64,000 nt of DNA from assembly GCF_002284535.1 (NCBI RefSeq), contig NZ_NPKH01000016.1, positions 186,001 to 250,000 on the forward strand, written 5' to 3'. The stretch is from Mesorhizobium wenxiniae. Its GTDB lineage: Bacteria; Pseudomonadota; Alphaproteobacteria; Rhizobiales; Rhizobiaceae. The first letter of the stretch is position 1. Each line of letters opens with the position of its first letter. The notes under the pieces were generated by a model that had not been told where the DNA came from, did not search any database, and was given only the letters and a program-made list of their open reading frames with translations. The position numbers and the translations under genes were made by a program. Below are positions 26,893-36,653 of this stretch, piece after piece.

Positions 26893-27144
26893 ATGGCTGG
26901 TGAGACCAACGAAGACGTTAAGGCAATGAGCTTCGAGCAGGCGCTCGACGCGCTGGAGAAAATCGTCGATGATCTGGAGCGCGGTGACGTGCCGCTCGAC
27001 CAGTCGATCCGCATCTATGAGCGCGGCGAGGCACTGAAGGTCCATTGCGATCGGCTGCTCAAGGCGGCCGAGGACAAGGTCGAAAAGATCAGGCTTTCGC
27101 GCGACGGTAAGCCGGTGGGGACAGAGCCGCTGGACGCGGAGTAA
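26893..27144 (+). CDS. xseB: Exodeoxyribonuclease VII small subunit
   Basis: 83 aa. [20 protein letters not shown] and [19 protein letters not shown] are the two helices typical of XseB, which assembles with XseA to degrade single-stranded DNA. AAGGAT precedes ATG 26893. Its position directly after the HDAC-like gene suggests co-transcription. xseA is not in the window, as is usual. Confidence 0.95.
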   Translation: MAGETNEDVKAMSFEQALDALEKIVDDLERGDVPLDQSIRIYERGEALKVHCDRLLKAAEDKVEKIRLSRDGKPVGTEPLDAE

Positions 27145-27255
27145 AGCGCGGTCTCGAACGACAATTTCGCCTCGCGGCTTTTGGATATGATCATGATTGA
27201 GGATAAAACTCATCCCGTTTGAAAACGGCTCCAGGACGAGAGGAGATCGCGAACG

Positions 27256-27522
27256 ATGTGCAGAAACATCAAGACCCTGTTCAATTTCGATCCGCCGGCA
27301 ACCAATGACGAGGTCCGCGATGCCGCACTCCAGTTTGTTCGCAAGCTGAGCGGAACGACGCGGCCGTCGAAACAGAACCAGCATGCGTTCGACCACGCCG
27401 TCGAGGCCATAGCCGCGTCGGCGCGCGAATTGCTAGACAGCCTCGAGACGACACAGCATCCGCGCAATCGCGAAGAGGTGGCGGCCAAGGCGAAAGCCAA
27501 GTCTGCACTCCGCTTCGCCTGA
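27256..27522 (+). CDS. DUF2277 family protein
   Basis: 88 aa beginning MCRNIKTLFNFDPPATNDEV, the conserved start of DUF2277, followed by ALQFVRKLSGTTRPSKQNQ. These are small helical proteins of unknown function, with a conserved Cys2 and a basic C-terminus. AGAGGAG lies about 10 nt upstream. The pirin gene follows 10 bp downstream, so an operon is likely. Confidence 0.88.
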   Translation: MCRNIKTLFNFDPPATNDEVRDAALQFVRKLSGTTRPSKQNQHAFDHAVEAIAASARELLDSLETTQHPRNREEVAAKAKAKSALRFA

Positions 27523-27532
27523 GGAAGACCGC

Positions 27533-28453
27533 ATGAGCTTCTTCCCCGGAAACGACCCTCTGCCCGGTGACGCCTTCGCCAGCGACCAGATCGAACTGAT
27601 GGTCATTCCGAACGCCAAGGATATTGGCGGCTTTCAGGTTCGCCGTGCCTTGCCAACCGCCAGGCGCCGGCTGGTAGGCCCCTTCATCTTCTTCGATCGC
27701 ATGGGCCCGGCGATTTTGCGGGCCGGCCAGGCGCTCGATGTCCGTCCGCATCCGCATATCGGCCTGTCGACGGTCACTTACCTGTTTGACGGCAAGGTCA
27801 GGCATCGCGATTCGCTCGGCACCGAAATGGTAATCCAGCCCGGTGACGTGAATTTGATGACCGCCGGCCGCGGTATCGTCCATTCCGAGCGTACGCCACA
27901 GGAGCTGCGCGGCGCACCGATGTCGGTGTCCGGCCTGCAGACATGGCTGGCGCTGCCCGACGACAAGGAAGAGGTCGATCCGATCTTCGAGAATACGGCG
28001 GCCATGCGTCTGCCCGAGATCGACGCCGAAGGCGTCAGCGGGCGCGTCGTCATCGGTGCGTTTTCCGGGCTGCGGTCTCCGGTCGCGACTGCTTCGGACA
28101 CGCTCTATGCTGACCTCAGCCTGGCGCCCGGTGCCAGCGTGAAAATCCCTGCCGATGCCGAGGAGCGCGCCATCTATACGTTGGAAGGCGAGGTTTCGAT
28201 CTCCGGCGACCGCTTTCCGGCAGAGCGGCTGCTGGTGTTCCGGCCCGGCGACGAGATCGTCGTGTCCTCGGAAGGTGGAGCGCATTTCATGCTGTTCGGC
28301 GGCGCCTCGCTCGGCTCCAAGCGCTACATCTGGTGGAATTTCGTGTCATCGTCGAAGGAACGCATCGAACAAGCGAAAGAAGAGTGGAAGACAGGCCGCT
28401 TCGATATCGTTCCTGGCGATGAAGAAGAGTTCGTTCCGCTGCCGGACAATTAG
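27533..28453 (+). CDS. Pirin family protein
   Basis: 306-aa bicupin. The N-terminal cupin shows VRPHPHIGLSTVTYLFDG with metal-site His residues and GRGIVHSERTPQE with the second His/Glu set. The second cupin (about 185-290) has IYTLEGEVSISGD and FRPGDEIVVSSEGG. Some bacterial pirins have quercetin dioxygenase activity or bind metabolic enzymes, but the role here is unassigned. GAGGAAG precedes ATG 27533. A GCGTCC-type hairpin follows the stop. Confidence 0.92.
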   Translation: MSFFPGNDPLPGDAFASDQIELMVIPNAKDIGGFQVRRALPTARRRLVGPFIFFDRMGPAILRAGQALDVRPHPHIGLSTVTYLFDGKVRHRDSLGTEMVIQPGDVNLMTAGRGIVHSERTPQELRGAPMSVSGLQTWLALPDDKEEVDPIFENTAAMRLPEIDAEGVSGRVVIGAFSGLRSPVATASDTLYADLSLAPGASVKIPADAEERAIYTLEGEVSISGDRFPAERLLVFRPGDEIVVSSEGGAHFMLFGGASLGSKRYIWWNFVSSSKERIEQAKEEWKTGRFDIVPGDEEEFVPLPDN

Positions 28454-28480
28454 AGCGCCGCGCGTCCTTTTGGACGCGTA
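28453..28480. repeat. GCGTCC-type intergenic hairpin (family B) after the pirin gene
   Basis: GAGCGCCGCGCGTCC-TTTT-GGACGCG is a short stem with a TTTT loop, directly at the pirin stop codon and 106 bp before dxs. It may serve as a transcript end. Confidence 0.6.
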
Positions 28481-28585
28481 AAGGAAACCCTAACACTTTG
28501 AATCTACGCCGCGTCACTCGCACGCATTTACATTCGCCGGCCAGCGGCCTATTTCGCACGTGGATAAAAGCAGGCCCTAGCACCA

Positions 28586-30499
28586 GTGAACGCAAAGCTC
28601 CATACGCCACTTCTCGACAAGGTCCGCATCCCGGCCGACCTCAGGACGCTTGACGCAGGTGATCTGCCGCAGTTGGCGTCGGAGCTTCGCACCGAGTTGA
28701 TCGACGCCGTCTCCCACACCGGCGGACATCTCGGTGCTGGCCTTGGCGTGGTCGAACTGACGGTGGCATTGCACTATGTCTTCAACACGCCAGACGACCG
28801 GCTGATCTGGGACGTCGGCCACCAGGCCTATCCGCACAAGATCCTGACCGGCCGCCGCGACCGCATCCGCACGCTGCGGCAAGAGGGCGGCCTGTCCGGT
28901 TTCACCCAGCGCGCCGAGAGCGAATACGATCCGTTCGGCGCCGCCCACTCCTCGACCTCTATTTCCGCCGGCCTCGGCATGGCAATGGCACGCGATCTCT
29001 CCGGTGGCCGCAACAATGTCATTGCCGTTATCGGCGACGGCGCCATGTCGGCCGGCATGGCATATGAGGCGATGAACAATGCTGGCGCGCTCGATGCCCG
29101 TCTGATCGTCATCCTCAACGACAACGACATGTCGATCGCTCCGCCGACCGGCGCAATGAGCGCCTATCTGGCCCGCCTTGCGTCGGGCAAGGCCTATCTG
29201 GGCTTGCGCGATTTCGGCAAGAAGCTGACGTCCTATCTCGGCGAACGCGCAGATCGCGCCATCAAGCGGGCGGTCGAGCATGCGCGCGGCTACGTCACCG
29301 GCGGCACGCTGTTCGAGGAAATGGGTTTCTATCACATCGGCCCGATCGACGGTCATAATCTCGAGCACCTGATCCCGGTGCTGAAGAACGTCCGCGACAA
29401 TGCCGACGGCCCGGTGCTGATCCATGTCGTAACCCAGAAGGGCAAGGGCTATGGACCGGCCGAGGCGGCCGCCGACAAATATCACGGCGTCAACAAATTT
29501 GACGTCATCACCGGCGCGCAGGCCAAGGCGCCGGCCAACGCGCCGAGCTACACGAAGGTCTTTGCCGAAAGCCTGATCCAGGAAGGCCGCGAAGATGATC
29601 GCATCGTCGCCATCACCGCCGCCATGCCGAACGGCACCGGCCTCGACCTCTTCGGCGAGGCGTTCCCGTCGAGGACCTTCGATGTGGGTATCGCCGAGCA
29701 ACATGCCGTGACTTTTGCCGCCGGCCTTGCCACGGAAGGCTTCAAACCTTTCGCTGCGATCTATTCGACCTTCCTGCAGCGCGCCTACGACCAGGTCGTT
29801 CATGACGTAGCGATCCAAAAACTGCCGGTGCGCTTTCCGATCGATCGCGCCGGCTTCGTCGGTGCCGATGGGGCGACCCATTGCGGCGCCTTCGATACGA
29901 CTTTCTTGGCGACGCTGCCCGGTTTCGTCGTCATGGCCGCGGCGGACGAGGCGGAACTGCGCCACATGGTGCGCACGGCGGCAAGCTATGATGAAGGCCC
30001 CATTGCCTTCCGCTACCCGCGCGGCAACGGTGTCGGCGTCGACCTGCCGGAGCGTGGCTCGGTTCTCGAAATCGGCAAGGGCCGTATCGTCAGGGAGGGC
30101 ACCAAGGTTGCGCTGCTTTCCTTCGGCACGCGGTTGCAGGATTGCCTGGCTGCGGCCGAGGAGCTCGGCGCGGCAGGGCTTTCCACCACGGTTGCCGATG
30201 CTCGTTTCGCCAAGCCGCTCGACGAGGACCTGATCAGGAGGCTGGCGCGCTCGCACGAGGTGCTGGTGACGGTGGAAGAGGGCGCGGTCGGCGGCTTCGC
30301 CAGCCATGTGCTGCAATTCCTGGCCCATGAAGGGCTGCTGGAAAACGGCCTGAAGGTACGCCCGCTTGTGTTGCCGGACGCATTCACAGATCACGCCAAG
30401 CCCGAAAAGATGTACGCCGACGCCGGGCTGGACGCTGCAGGCATCGTGCGCACCGTCTTCGTGGCGCTAGGACGCACCGCCAGCGCGCAAAGCGCCTGA
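28586..30499 (+). CDS. dxs: 1-deoxy-D-xylulose-5-phosphate synthase
   Basis: First enzyme of the MEP isoprenoid pathway, joining pyruvate and glyceraldehyde 3-phosphate with thiamine diphosphate. 637 aa, normal length. Visible: [36 protein letters not shown], the ThDP motif [18 protein letters not shown], the transketolase pyrimidine domain [18 protein letters not shown] and the C-terminal [16 protein letters not shown]. The start is GTG 28586. ispH of the same pathway lies about 18 kb away in this window. Confidence 0.97.
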   Translation: MNAKLHTPLLDKVRIPADLRTLDAGDLPQLASELRTELIDAVSHTGGHLGAGLGVVELTVALHYVFNTPDDRLIWDVGHQAYPHKILTGRRDRIRTLRQEGGLSGFTQRAESEYDPFGAAHSSTSISAGLGMAMARDLSGGRNNVIAVIGDGAMSAGMAYEAMNNAGALDARLIVILNDNDMSIAPPTGAMSAYLARLASGKAYLGLRDFGKKLTSYLGERADRAIKRAVEHARGYVTGGTLFEEMGFYHIGPIDGHNLEHLIPVLKNVRDNADGPVLIHVVTQKGKGYGPAEAAADKYHGVNKFDVITGAQAKAPANAPSYTKVFAESLIQEGREDDRIVAITAAMPNGTGLDLFGEAFPSRTFDVGIAEQHAVTFAAGLATEGFKPFAAIYSTFLQRAYDQVVHDVAIQKLPVRFPIDRAGFVGADGATHCGAFDTTFLATLPGFVVMAAADEAELRHMVRTAASYDEGPIAFRYPRGNGVGVDLPERGSVLEIGKGRIVREGTKVALLSFGTRLQDCLAAAEELGAAGLSTTVADARFAKPLDEDLIRRLARSHEVLVTVEEGAVGGFASHVLQFLAHEGLLENGLKVRPLVLPDAFTDHAKPEKMYADAGLDAAGIVRTVFVALGRTASAQSA

Positions 30500-31077
30500 A
30501 TCAAAGTCTCAACGGCTTGAATCAGCTTCCCGACGCGCGGTCGTAACTGACTATTTGTGTTGTTATTTGGCATTCGCCTACGGTGTCTCTGGTCTCGCGG
30601 CCAATCTTCTCAGAAGCAGAGTGAAATCCTGACGCTTGCTACCATGTGTGAAGGGCAGAAATGGGTGGTTTCGTGCCGTTCGATGGTCGACTGGAAATGA
30701 GCAACCAGCGCCAGAAACGGACATTAGCGAAAGCGATTCCAGGGCAGCTTTCGAAGAGCGGACATTCGACATCCTCACATCAATTCATCAGCTTCGGCTC
30801 CGGGAATACCCACGTGCGATCTAAAATTTGCGTGCGCGGGTGATAGAAGCGGACCCAGTAACTCCAGCCTGGTGTAATCGAAATACAGTTGGCAATCTTT
30901 CCGTCGCAGCCAACGAACTGGATATCGACCGATCCGTCCGCCCCGGGCGAGGCCCAAGTCCGCGCGGGAGCAAGCGAGAGGACACGAGTCCGACCGTGCT
31001 GCCGGAGGTTCCTCGTTAGCTCGGGAATGCCTGTTGTGCTATCGTCCTAAAGTCTCTCGGGCCGCCGAGGGTCTCGC
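30500..31077. other. Intergenic region of about 580 bp, no supported gene
   Basis: Several 60-66 codon frames on both strands lack recognisable domains or Shine-Dalgarno sequences. A small dyad-containing repeat lies at 30718-30766. The region separates dxs from the substrate-binding protein and may hold the latter's promoter. Confidence 0.5.
30718..30766. repeat. Short element: inverted arms bounded by direct CGGACATT copies
   Basis: CGGACATT occurs at 30718-30725 and 30759-30766. Between them AGCGAAAGC and GCTTTCG form an inverted pair. It resembles dispersed rhizobial intergenic sequences, but only one copy is in this window. Confidence 0.4.
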
Positions 31078-31107
31078 ATGATCTTCCTTTCGAGGGAGAG
31101 AGCATCT

Positions 31108-32706
31108 GTGACGGAATTTGAAACGAAACTGCAGTCGGCCCCCAAGCTTGCCGCGAAAGGCAGGGTCTCGCGTCGTGACTTTGTTCAGCTGGCCCTCGCC
31201 GCCGGCCTTACCGCCACGGCCGCCAATGCGATGTTCGTCCAGACGGTGCGCGCCGAGCCCAAGAAGGGCGGCACCTTGAAGATCGGCATCGGCGATGCCG
31301 CCACCACCGATTCACTGGACCCGGGTAGTGCCTACGGCAACCCGTTCACCAACACCGCGCTATATGGAACCTTGTCGAACAGCCTGGCCGAGATCGATTC
31401 CAAGGGCAACGTGGTCCCCGACCTTGCCGAGAGCTTTGAGCCGTCGGACGGCGCAAGGAAGTGGGTGTTCAAACTGAGGAAAGGCGCCACGTTTCATAAT
31501 GGTAAGACGGTCACCGCCGACGATGTCTTGGCCTCCATCAGGCATCACACCATCGAGGGCACGAAATCGAATGCGAAATCGCTCTTGGAGTCGGCCAAGA
31601 ATATCGTCGCCGACGGCGCCGAGACGGTGGTGTTCGAGCTCGACGGCGGCTACGCCGACTTCCCCTACATCGTGTCGGACCTCCCGGTCATGCCGGCGAA
31701 AGAGGGCGGCGCCGACTGGGAGTCGGGCAACCGCACCGGCCCCTATATGCTCGAGAAATTCGAGCCCGGCGTCATCGCCACCTTCAACAGGAACCCGAAC
31801 TACTTCAAATCCGACAGGGGTTGGTTCGACCGTGTCGAATGCCTGGCGATCTATGATGTAACGGCGCGCACCAACGCGCTCTACACCGGCGAGGTCCACT
31901 ACATGGATCGCTGCGACCTGAAGACGCTCGACATTCTGAAGCAGAACCCCGATCTCGCGATCTTGGAGACGACGGGCTACGGCCATTACGTCTATGTCAT
32001 GAATGTCCAGAAGGCGCCCTTCGACAATCCCGACGTGCGCAATGCGATCAAGTACTCGCTCGATCGCGACGAGATCGTGCAGAAGGTGTTTCTCGGCCAC
32101 GGCGCCATCGGCAACGACAATCCGATCGCGCCGGCCGTCAAGTTCGCGATCGATCCGCAGCCCAAGCACGTCTACGACCCCGACACGGTCAAGAGCCTCC
32201 TCAAGAAAGCGGGGGCCGAGAACACCCGGTTCGACCTGTCGGTTGCGGATGCCGGATTCATGGGTGCGACAGACGCAGCTCTTCTCTGGCAGGAGCATGC
32301 CCGAGCGGCTGGGCTCAACCTGAATGTGATCAGGGAGCCCAATGACGGCTATTGGGACAATATCTGGCTCAAGAAGCCGTTCTTCGCCTCTTTCTGGGCC
32401 GGCCGGCCGACCTGCGACTGGATGTTCAGCCTCGCCTATGCGGCGGAAGCGGTGTGGAACGAAACATCCTGGAAAAATCCGCGCTTCAATGAGCTGCTCG
32501 TCGCCGCCCGCTCGGAGACCGACGATACCAAGCGTGCCGGCATGTATGCCGAAATGCAGCAATTGCTGCATGACGACGGCGGGCTGGTGAACCTGGTCTT
32601 CAACTCCTACGTCGATGCCCACACCACGGCTCTCGCCCATGGCGAGGTGGCGTCAAACTGGACGATGGACGGTGGGAAGATCGCCGAACGCTGGTGGTTC
32701 GCCTAG
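31108..32706 (+). CDS. ABC transporter substrate-binding protein, family 5 (peptide/opine type), Tat-exported
   Basis: 532 aa from GTG 31108, or 542 from ATG 31078; both have purine-rich sequence upstream. A twin-arginine signal is visible: VSRRDFVQLALAAGLTATAA. The mature protein is SBP_bac_5-like: GGTLKIGIGDAATTDSLDPG, PDLAESFEPSDGARKWVFKL, KGATFHNGKTVTADDVLASI and the late NPRFNELLVAARSETDDTKR. It would bind oligopeptides or similar ligands in the periplasm. No permease or ATPase genes are adjacent, so it is an orphan binding protein here. Confidence 0.9.
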   Translation: MTEFETKLQSAPKLAAKGRVSRRDFVQLALAAGLTATAANAMFVQTVRAEPKKGGTLKIGIGDAATTDSLDPGSAYGNPFTNTALYGTLSNSLAEIDSKGNVVPDLAESFEPSDGARKWVFKLRKGATFHNGKTVTADDVLASIRHHTIEGTKSNAKSLLESAKNIVADGAETVVFELDGGYADFPYIVSDLPVMPAKEGGADWESGNRTGPYMLEKFEPGVIATFNRNPNYFKSDRGWFDRVECLAIYDVTARTNALYTGEVHYMDRCDLKTLDILKQNPDLAILETTGYGHYVYVMNVQKAPFDNPDVRNAIKYSLDRDEIVQKVFLGHGAIGNDNPIAPAVKFAIDPQPKHVYDPDTVKSLLKKAGAENTRFDLSVADAGFMGATDAALLWQEHARAAGLNLNVIREPNDGYWDNIWLKKPFFASFWAGRPTCDWMFSLAYAAEAVWNETSWKNPRFNELLVAARSETDDTKRAGMYAEMQQLLHDDGGLVNLVFNSYVDAHTTALAHGEVASNWTMDGGKIAERWWFA

Positions 32707-32856
32707 ACTAAGACTAGCCCGTGTACTCATAAAATGGGATGGCGGACTGGACGCGCTTGATGTCCCCTTGTCCCCCAACAGCGGCTCCGGAGCGGACATC
32801 GCAGCAGGTCCGAGTTGGGCCACAAGCGGAAATTGCTGGCGCGCGTCCAGTGTCCA

Positions 32857-35046
32857 TCAATTGCCTCTGATCTTGGACAACGCGTCCTTTGCGTAAATGC
32901 CAACCAGAGCTTCATTCTGGAGTGCCACGAGCGCAGGTATCGCAGCTTGTGCCGGAGGCCCGATCTTGCCCAGCGCCACGATGACCTCCCGGCGGAGATA
33001 CTCAACCTTGAGCGCTTCAACCAGAGCCGGAACGGCTTGTAACGCCGCTGGTCCAAACCAGCCCAGTCGCTTTGCTGCATATTGCTGGGAAAAGGGATCG
33101 TCGGTCTCAAGCGCTGTTTCCAGGCTCGTAACGGTGACGTCCAGCGGCAGCGCAGCGATACGGACGCCATCATTCAGGCGCTCCCGGACGCTTTCGTGTT
33201 CGTAATCCCATTTGAACGATTGGTGTATGGAGTCTGCAAGGTTTTCGAGCCCTTTCTGGCCTACACCCGGCCGGAACTTCAGTAGCATTTGTCTCGCTTC
33301 TTCCCGGCGACCGAGCTGCGCCAGCACCGAACTGAGAGGCAGAAAGAGCGCAGTTGCGTCTGGGTTTCGCCTGACGCCTTCTTCGAACACCTCAGCCGCT
33401 TGTTTCAGATCGCCTATTGCAAAAAGCGCTATTCCACGAGCGAGAACGTAGTGGCTTGGATAGTTCGGGTTGAGCCGCATGGCGGTCGCGACGAAATTCA
33501 GCGCCTCGGCGGGTTCGCCTGAGATCGTCAGCGCCCAAGCCGTTGCGATGTGTGCCTCGGGGTCGTTGGGATCCAATGCAATCGCTCGACCGGCATCCCT
33601 GCGTGCATCTTCGGCTACGCCTTGATAAGCATTGCGGAATGCCTCGACCGTATAAGACAGTGACGTTGGATATTTCTTGGCCAGCTCTATGTAATCGTGT
33701 GCTCCGAACCAGAAATATGGTTCGTCCCTACCGAGTTCTTTACCCCAGAGTGAGTCAACGACCCGGAAGTAGGCGAGCGCCAGGGCGGCGTAGGCGCGCC
33801 CATATTCAGGATCAAGTTCGGTTGCCTTTTTTAAGGAAGCGATGGCCGCAGCTGTGTCCTGTGCGTTGTAACGGAGATAGAGGCTCCAACCCTCTTCGAA
33901 AGCTTCCTTGGCTGCAATGTTGTCCGGCTTGGCGCGGGCAATTTCCGTTTTTTCGGTGGTGGTAAGATTGACCTTCAACGCTTCGACGATCTTTGCGACA
34001 AAAACGTCCTGGACCGCAAAAATATCAGCGACGTTTCCATCGAACCTGTCCGCCCACACATGGCCGCCGGTGAGAGCATCGATGAGCTGTGCGTTGACTC
34101 GCACCTGCTCGTCGGCTCGCCGTACGCTCCCCTCGAGAACGTAACGCACGCCAAGTTCTTCCGCGATCTGACTGATTTTCACCGGCTTGCCGCGGTAAGC
34201 GAATGTCGAGTTTCGCGCGATTACGAACAGGCCGGAAACCTTTGAAAGGTCGGTGATCAAGTCATCGGTCATGCCATCAGTAAAGATCTCTTGTCCCGCC
34301 TCGTCGGACATATTGGTGAACGGCAACACTGCGATGGATGGCTTGTCAGGCAGCGGGAGCACCATTCGTGTCTTCGAGGCCACCTCGACCGGCGGTCCTG
34401 AACCGTCGCTAAGCACCTTCCAAAGCGCTACACCGCCGGCGGCCAGGATCAGCGCCATCGCCGCGACAGTCAGCCGGCGCCACTCGACATAAGGTTTGCG
34501 TTTTGCTGGAACCGTCCCGGATGGGACGCGTGCCCGCGGGCCTACCCGATACAGGCGAACTGGCTTTTCGATGTTCTTGACTTGTTGTTCACCCAAAAAT
34601 TCGAAGTCGAAACCCAGCTTTCTCTCGACCTGATCGAATGCCGTTCCCGAAATCAGGACGCCTCCAGGTTCGGCCATTCCTTCCAGTCTCGCCGCGACAT
34701 TCACGCCGTCGCCATAGATGTCCTGCCCTTCGACAATCACATCGCCAAGGTTTACGCCAATGCGGAATTCGAGCTGTTTTTCCTTTGGCAGCTCGGCGTT
34801 GCACTCCGCCATCGTCTCCTGGATTTCGACTGCGCAACCGACTGCATCCACCACGCTGGAGAATTCTACCAGCGCGCCATCGCCCATGAGCTTCACGGTG
34901 CGCCCCTTATGAGCGATAATTTTCGGATCGATCAGATTCTCGCGGGTGCTCTTGAGGCGCGCCAAAGTATCCGCCTCATCGGCTTCCATAAGGCGGCTGT
35001 AGCCAACGATGTCAGCGGCAAGTATCGCCGCAAGCCTGCGCTCCAT
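32857..35046 (-). CDS. Class III adenylate/guanylate cyclase with TPR and HEAT-like C-terminus
   Basis: 729 aa. The N-terminal class III cyclase domain (about 1-170) has ADIVGYSRLMEADE with a metal Asp and KLMGDGALVEFSSV, then RIGVNLGDVIVEGQDIYGDG. A single hydrophobic segment (about 190-210, VAAMALILAAGGVALWKVL) is probably membrane-spanning. A TolB-N-like domain (SIAVLPFTNMSDEAGQEIFT) follows, then several TPRs (about 385-610) and HEAT/PBS-like repeats at the end (AAKRLGWFGPAALQAVPALV). Proteins of this design are numerous in rhizobia, and the signal sensed is unknown. It stands alone, convergent with the binding-protein gene. Confidence 0.9.
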   Translation of the reverse strand: MERRLAAILAADIVGYSRLMEADEADTLARLKSTRENLIDPKIIAHKGRTVKLMGDGALVEFSSVVDAVGCAVEIQETMAECNAELPKEKQLEFRIGVNLGDVIVEGQDIYGDGVNVAARLEGMAEPGGVLISGTAFDQVERKLGFDFEFLGEQQVKNIEKPVRLYRVGPRARVPSGTVPAKRKPYVEWRRLTVAAMALILAAGGVALWKVLSDGSGPPVEVASKTRMVLPLPDKPSIAVLPFTNMSDEAGQEIFTDGMTDDLITDLSKVSGLFVIARNSTFAYRGKPVKISQIAEELGVRYVLEGSVRRADEQVRVNAQLIDALTGGHVWADRFDGNVADIFAVQDVFVAKIVEALKVNLTTTEKTEIARAKPDNIAAKEAFEEGWSLYLRYNAQDTAAAIASLKKATELDPEYGRAYAALALAYFRVVDSLWGKELGRDEPYFWFGAHDYIELAKKYPTSLSYTVEAFRNAYQGVAEDARRDAGRAIALDPNDPEAHIATAWALTISGEPAEALNFVATAMRLNPNYPSHYVLARGIALFAIGDLKQAAEVFEEGVRRNPDATALFLPLSSVLAQLGRREEARQMLLKFRPGVGQKGLENLADSIHQSFKWDYEHESVRERLNDGVRIAALPLDVTVTSLETALETDDPFSQQYAAKRLGWFGPAALQAVPALVEALKVEYLRREVIVALGKIGPPAQAAIPALVALQNEALVGIYAKDALSKIRGN

Positions 35047-35290
35047 GGAGGTTTCCGGCGCTGGGCAACTGTTTCCATGATAATAGAGTATCGCTTCGGA
35101 GCCTAGTCCTGCTCTGGTCGGCTTTGGGTCAGGAACGCTGGTTGGGATGAGCGTCGGCCATCGGGCAGCGAAATGGGCTGATGGAGGTCAGCTCAGGGTC
35201 ATGGGCGTGAATTCGGCCGGTCGCGAACGAACCATCGCCAAGGGGTCATCTTCTGCTTTCCGCACCGGTACTGAGTGTCAGATTTTTCCA

Positions 35291-35692
35291 CTAGAACCAC
35301 ATATCGCGCACGCAGCGACCATCGCGCGGCAGGTCCTCGAACTTGTGGAGACCATCGAAATGGTCGATTGGGAGGTGGGCGATGGCGTCAGGCGGCGCAA
35401 GCCTCACATTGACGGCGATTCGAGTGCGACCGGCGGCACTGGAGCGCAAACCACGCCAGGCCAGAACGCAGGCGCATCTCGGACAGAACAGAATCTCGAG
35501 CGAGGGGGCATCTTTTCCGGCGCGCGTATAAGACCTTGTCGATCCCGCAACGCGAATGCGTTTGTCGACATAATCGTAAGCCCACAGTGCGCCATAGCGG
35601 CGGCACAGCGTGCAATTGCAGGCTGTGATCGAGCCGGGATCGCCCTCCAACGTCCAGTGGGCCGCGCCACAATGGCAGGTTCCGGTCAGCAT
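35291..35692 (-). CDS. GFA family protein (glutathione-dependent formaldehyde-activating-like)
   Basis: 133 aa from ATG 35692 (MLTGTCHCGAAHWTLEGDPG) with GGAGG just upstream. It contains the zinc-binding Cys set of the family: C-x-C at the N-terminus, CNCTLCRRYG and FCPRCACVLAW. Most members have no confirmed activity and glutathione-formaldehyde chemistry is established for few. The open frame upstream to 36031 overlaps tlyA and is not family-like. Confidence 0.9.
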   Translation of the reverse strand: MLTGTCHCGAAHWTLEGDPGSITACNCTLCRRYGALWAYDYVDKRIRVAGSTRSYTRAGKDAPSLEILFCPRCACVLAWRGLRSSAAGRTRIAVNVRLAPPDAIAHLPIDHFDGLHKFEDLPRDGRCVRDMWF

Positions 35693-35858
35693 CCGTCCTC
35701 CTTCACGTTCTGGCAGCAAAACGGCATATCGTTCCCAACATTGTGCCGGACCTGGTGCGATATTCAACAAGTTGTGGCGCGGCCTGCTTTCCCCCAAAGA
35801 TGTTCGTTGTTCTTCCCAATATCCTTGCCTTCGTGACGGGCTTTCGCCATGAAGGCCG

Positions 35859-36653
35859 ATGAACTCCCCTTTGCCAGCCAGCCGACGCCAGCGGCTCGAC
35901 GAACTTCTCTTCGCGCGCGGCCTGTTTCCCAGCCGCTCTCGCGCCCGCGACGCGATCGAGCGCGGTACGGTGATGGCCGATGGCGTCATCGCCCGCAAGC
36001 CTGGCCAGACCGTCCTGGCTGATTGCCTCATAGCCGTCGATGATCCGGCACTGGGTTACGTGTCGCGTGCTGCGCTGAAGCTGATCGCCGGGCTCAATCA
36101 TTTCGGTCTCGATCCCGCCGGCAGCGAAGCGCTGGACGTCGGCGCCTCGACCGGAGGCTTCACTCAGGTCTTGCTTGAACGCGGCGCGGCACATGTCACG
36201 GCTATCGATGTCGGGCATGGCCAGATACATCCGGATATCGCTGGCGATCCGCGTGTGACGGTGATCGAGGGATTGAACGCCCGTGATCTTTCCGCCGCCG
36301 ATCTTGCCGATCGCATTCCGGATTTTATCGTCTCCGATGTCAGCTTCATCTCGTTGAAACTGGCACTGCCGCCGGCGCTCGCCATCGCCAGGAGCGGCGC
36401 CAGAGCAATATTTCTGGTCAAGCCGCAATTCGAGGCGGGCCGCGAGGCGATCGGCAAGGGCGGCTTGCTGAAGGACCCATACGATGCGGCGCGGGTTGCC
36501 GGCCTGCTGCAGGACTGGCTCGACGGCGTCCCCGGTTGGCGCTCGCTGGGATTGCATCTGTCGCCGATCGAAGGCGGCGACGGCAACCGCGAGTTCCTGC
36601 TCGCCGGGATCAAGGATGCCGGAGTGAAGAACAGCGGGATCGGCGGCCGATGA
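35859..36653 (+). CDS. tlyA: TlyA family RNA methyltransferase (S4 domain, putative hemolysin)
   Basis: 264 aa. The N-terminal S4 RNA-binding domain (RRQRLDELLFARGLFPSRSR) is followed by an FtsJ/RrmJ-like SAM domain: SEALDVGASTGGFTQVLLER, VTAIDVGHGQIHP, FIVSDVSFISLKLALP and FLVKPQFEAGREAIGKGG. TlyA proteins 2'-O-methylate rRNA (C1409 of 16S and C1920 of 23S in mycobacteria); the targets here are inferred from the family. The stop overlaps the start of the next gene (ATGA), suggesting translational coupling to a second RNA methyltransferase. Confidence 0.93.
   Translation: MNSPLPASRRQRLDELLFARGLFPSRSRARDAIERGTVMADGVIARKPGQTVLADCLIAVDDPALGYVSRAALKLIAGLNHFGLDPAGSEALDVGASTGGFTQVLLERGAAHVTAIDVGHGQIHPDIAGDPRVTVIEGLNARDLSAADLADRIPDFIVSDVSFISLKLALPPALAIARSGARAIFLVKPQFEAGREAIGKGGLLKDPYDAARVAGLLQDWLDGVPGWRSLGLHLSPIEGGDGNREFLLAGIKDAGVKNSGIGGR

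Noticed and set aside
25861..27396. 511-codon frame antisense to the HDAC-like gene and xseB
   Set aside because: It covers two well-supported genes and has no recognisable domain.
28577..30394. 605-codon frame antisense to dxs
   Set aside because: It mirrors dxs, is His/Arg/Asp-rich, lacks family motifs, and is a typical GC-rich shadow frame.
31360..32640. 426-codon antisense frame in the binding-protein gene
   Set aside because: Shadow of a gene with clear family motifs on the plus strand.
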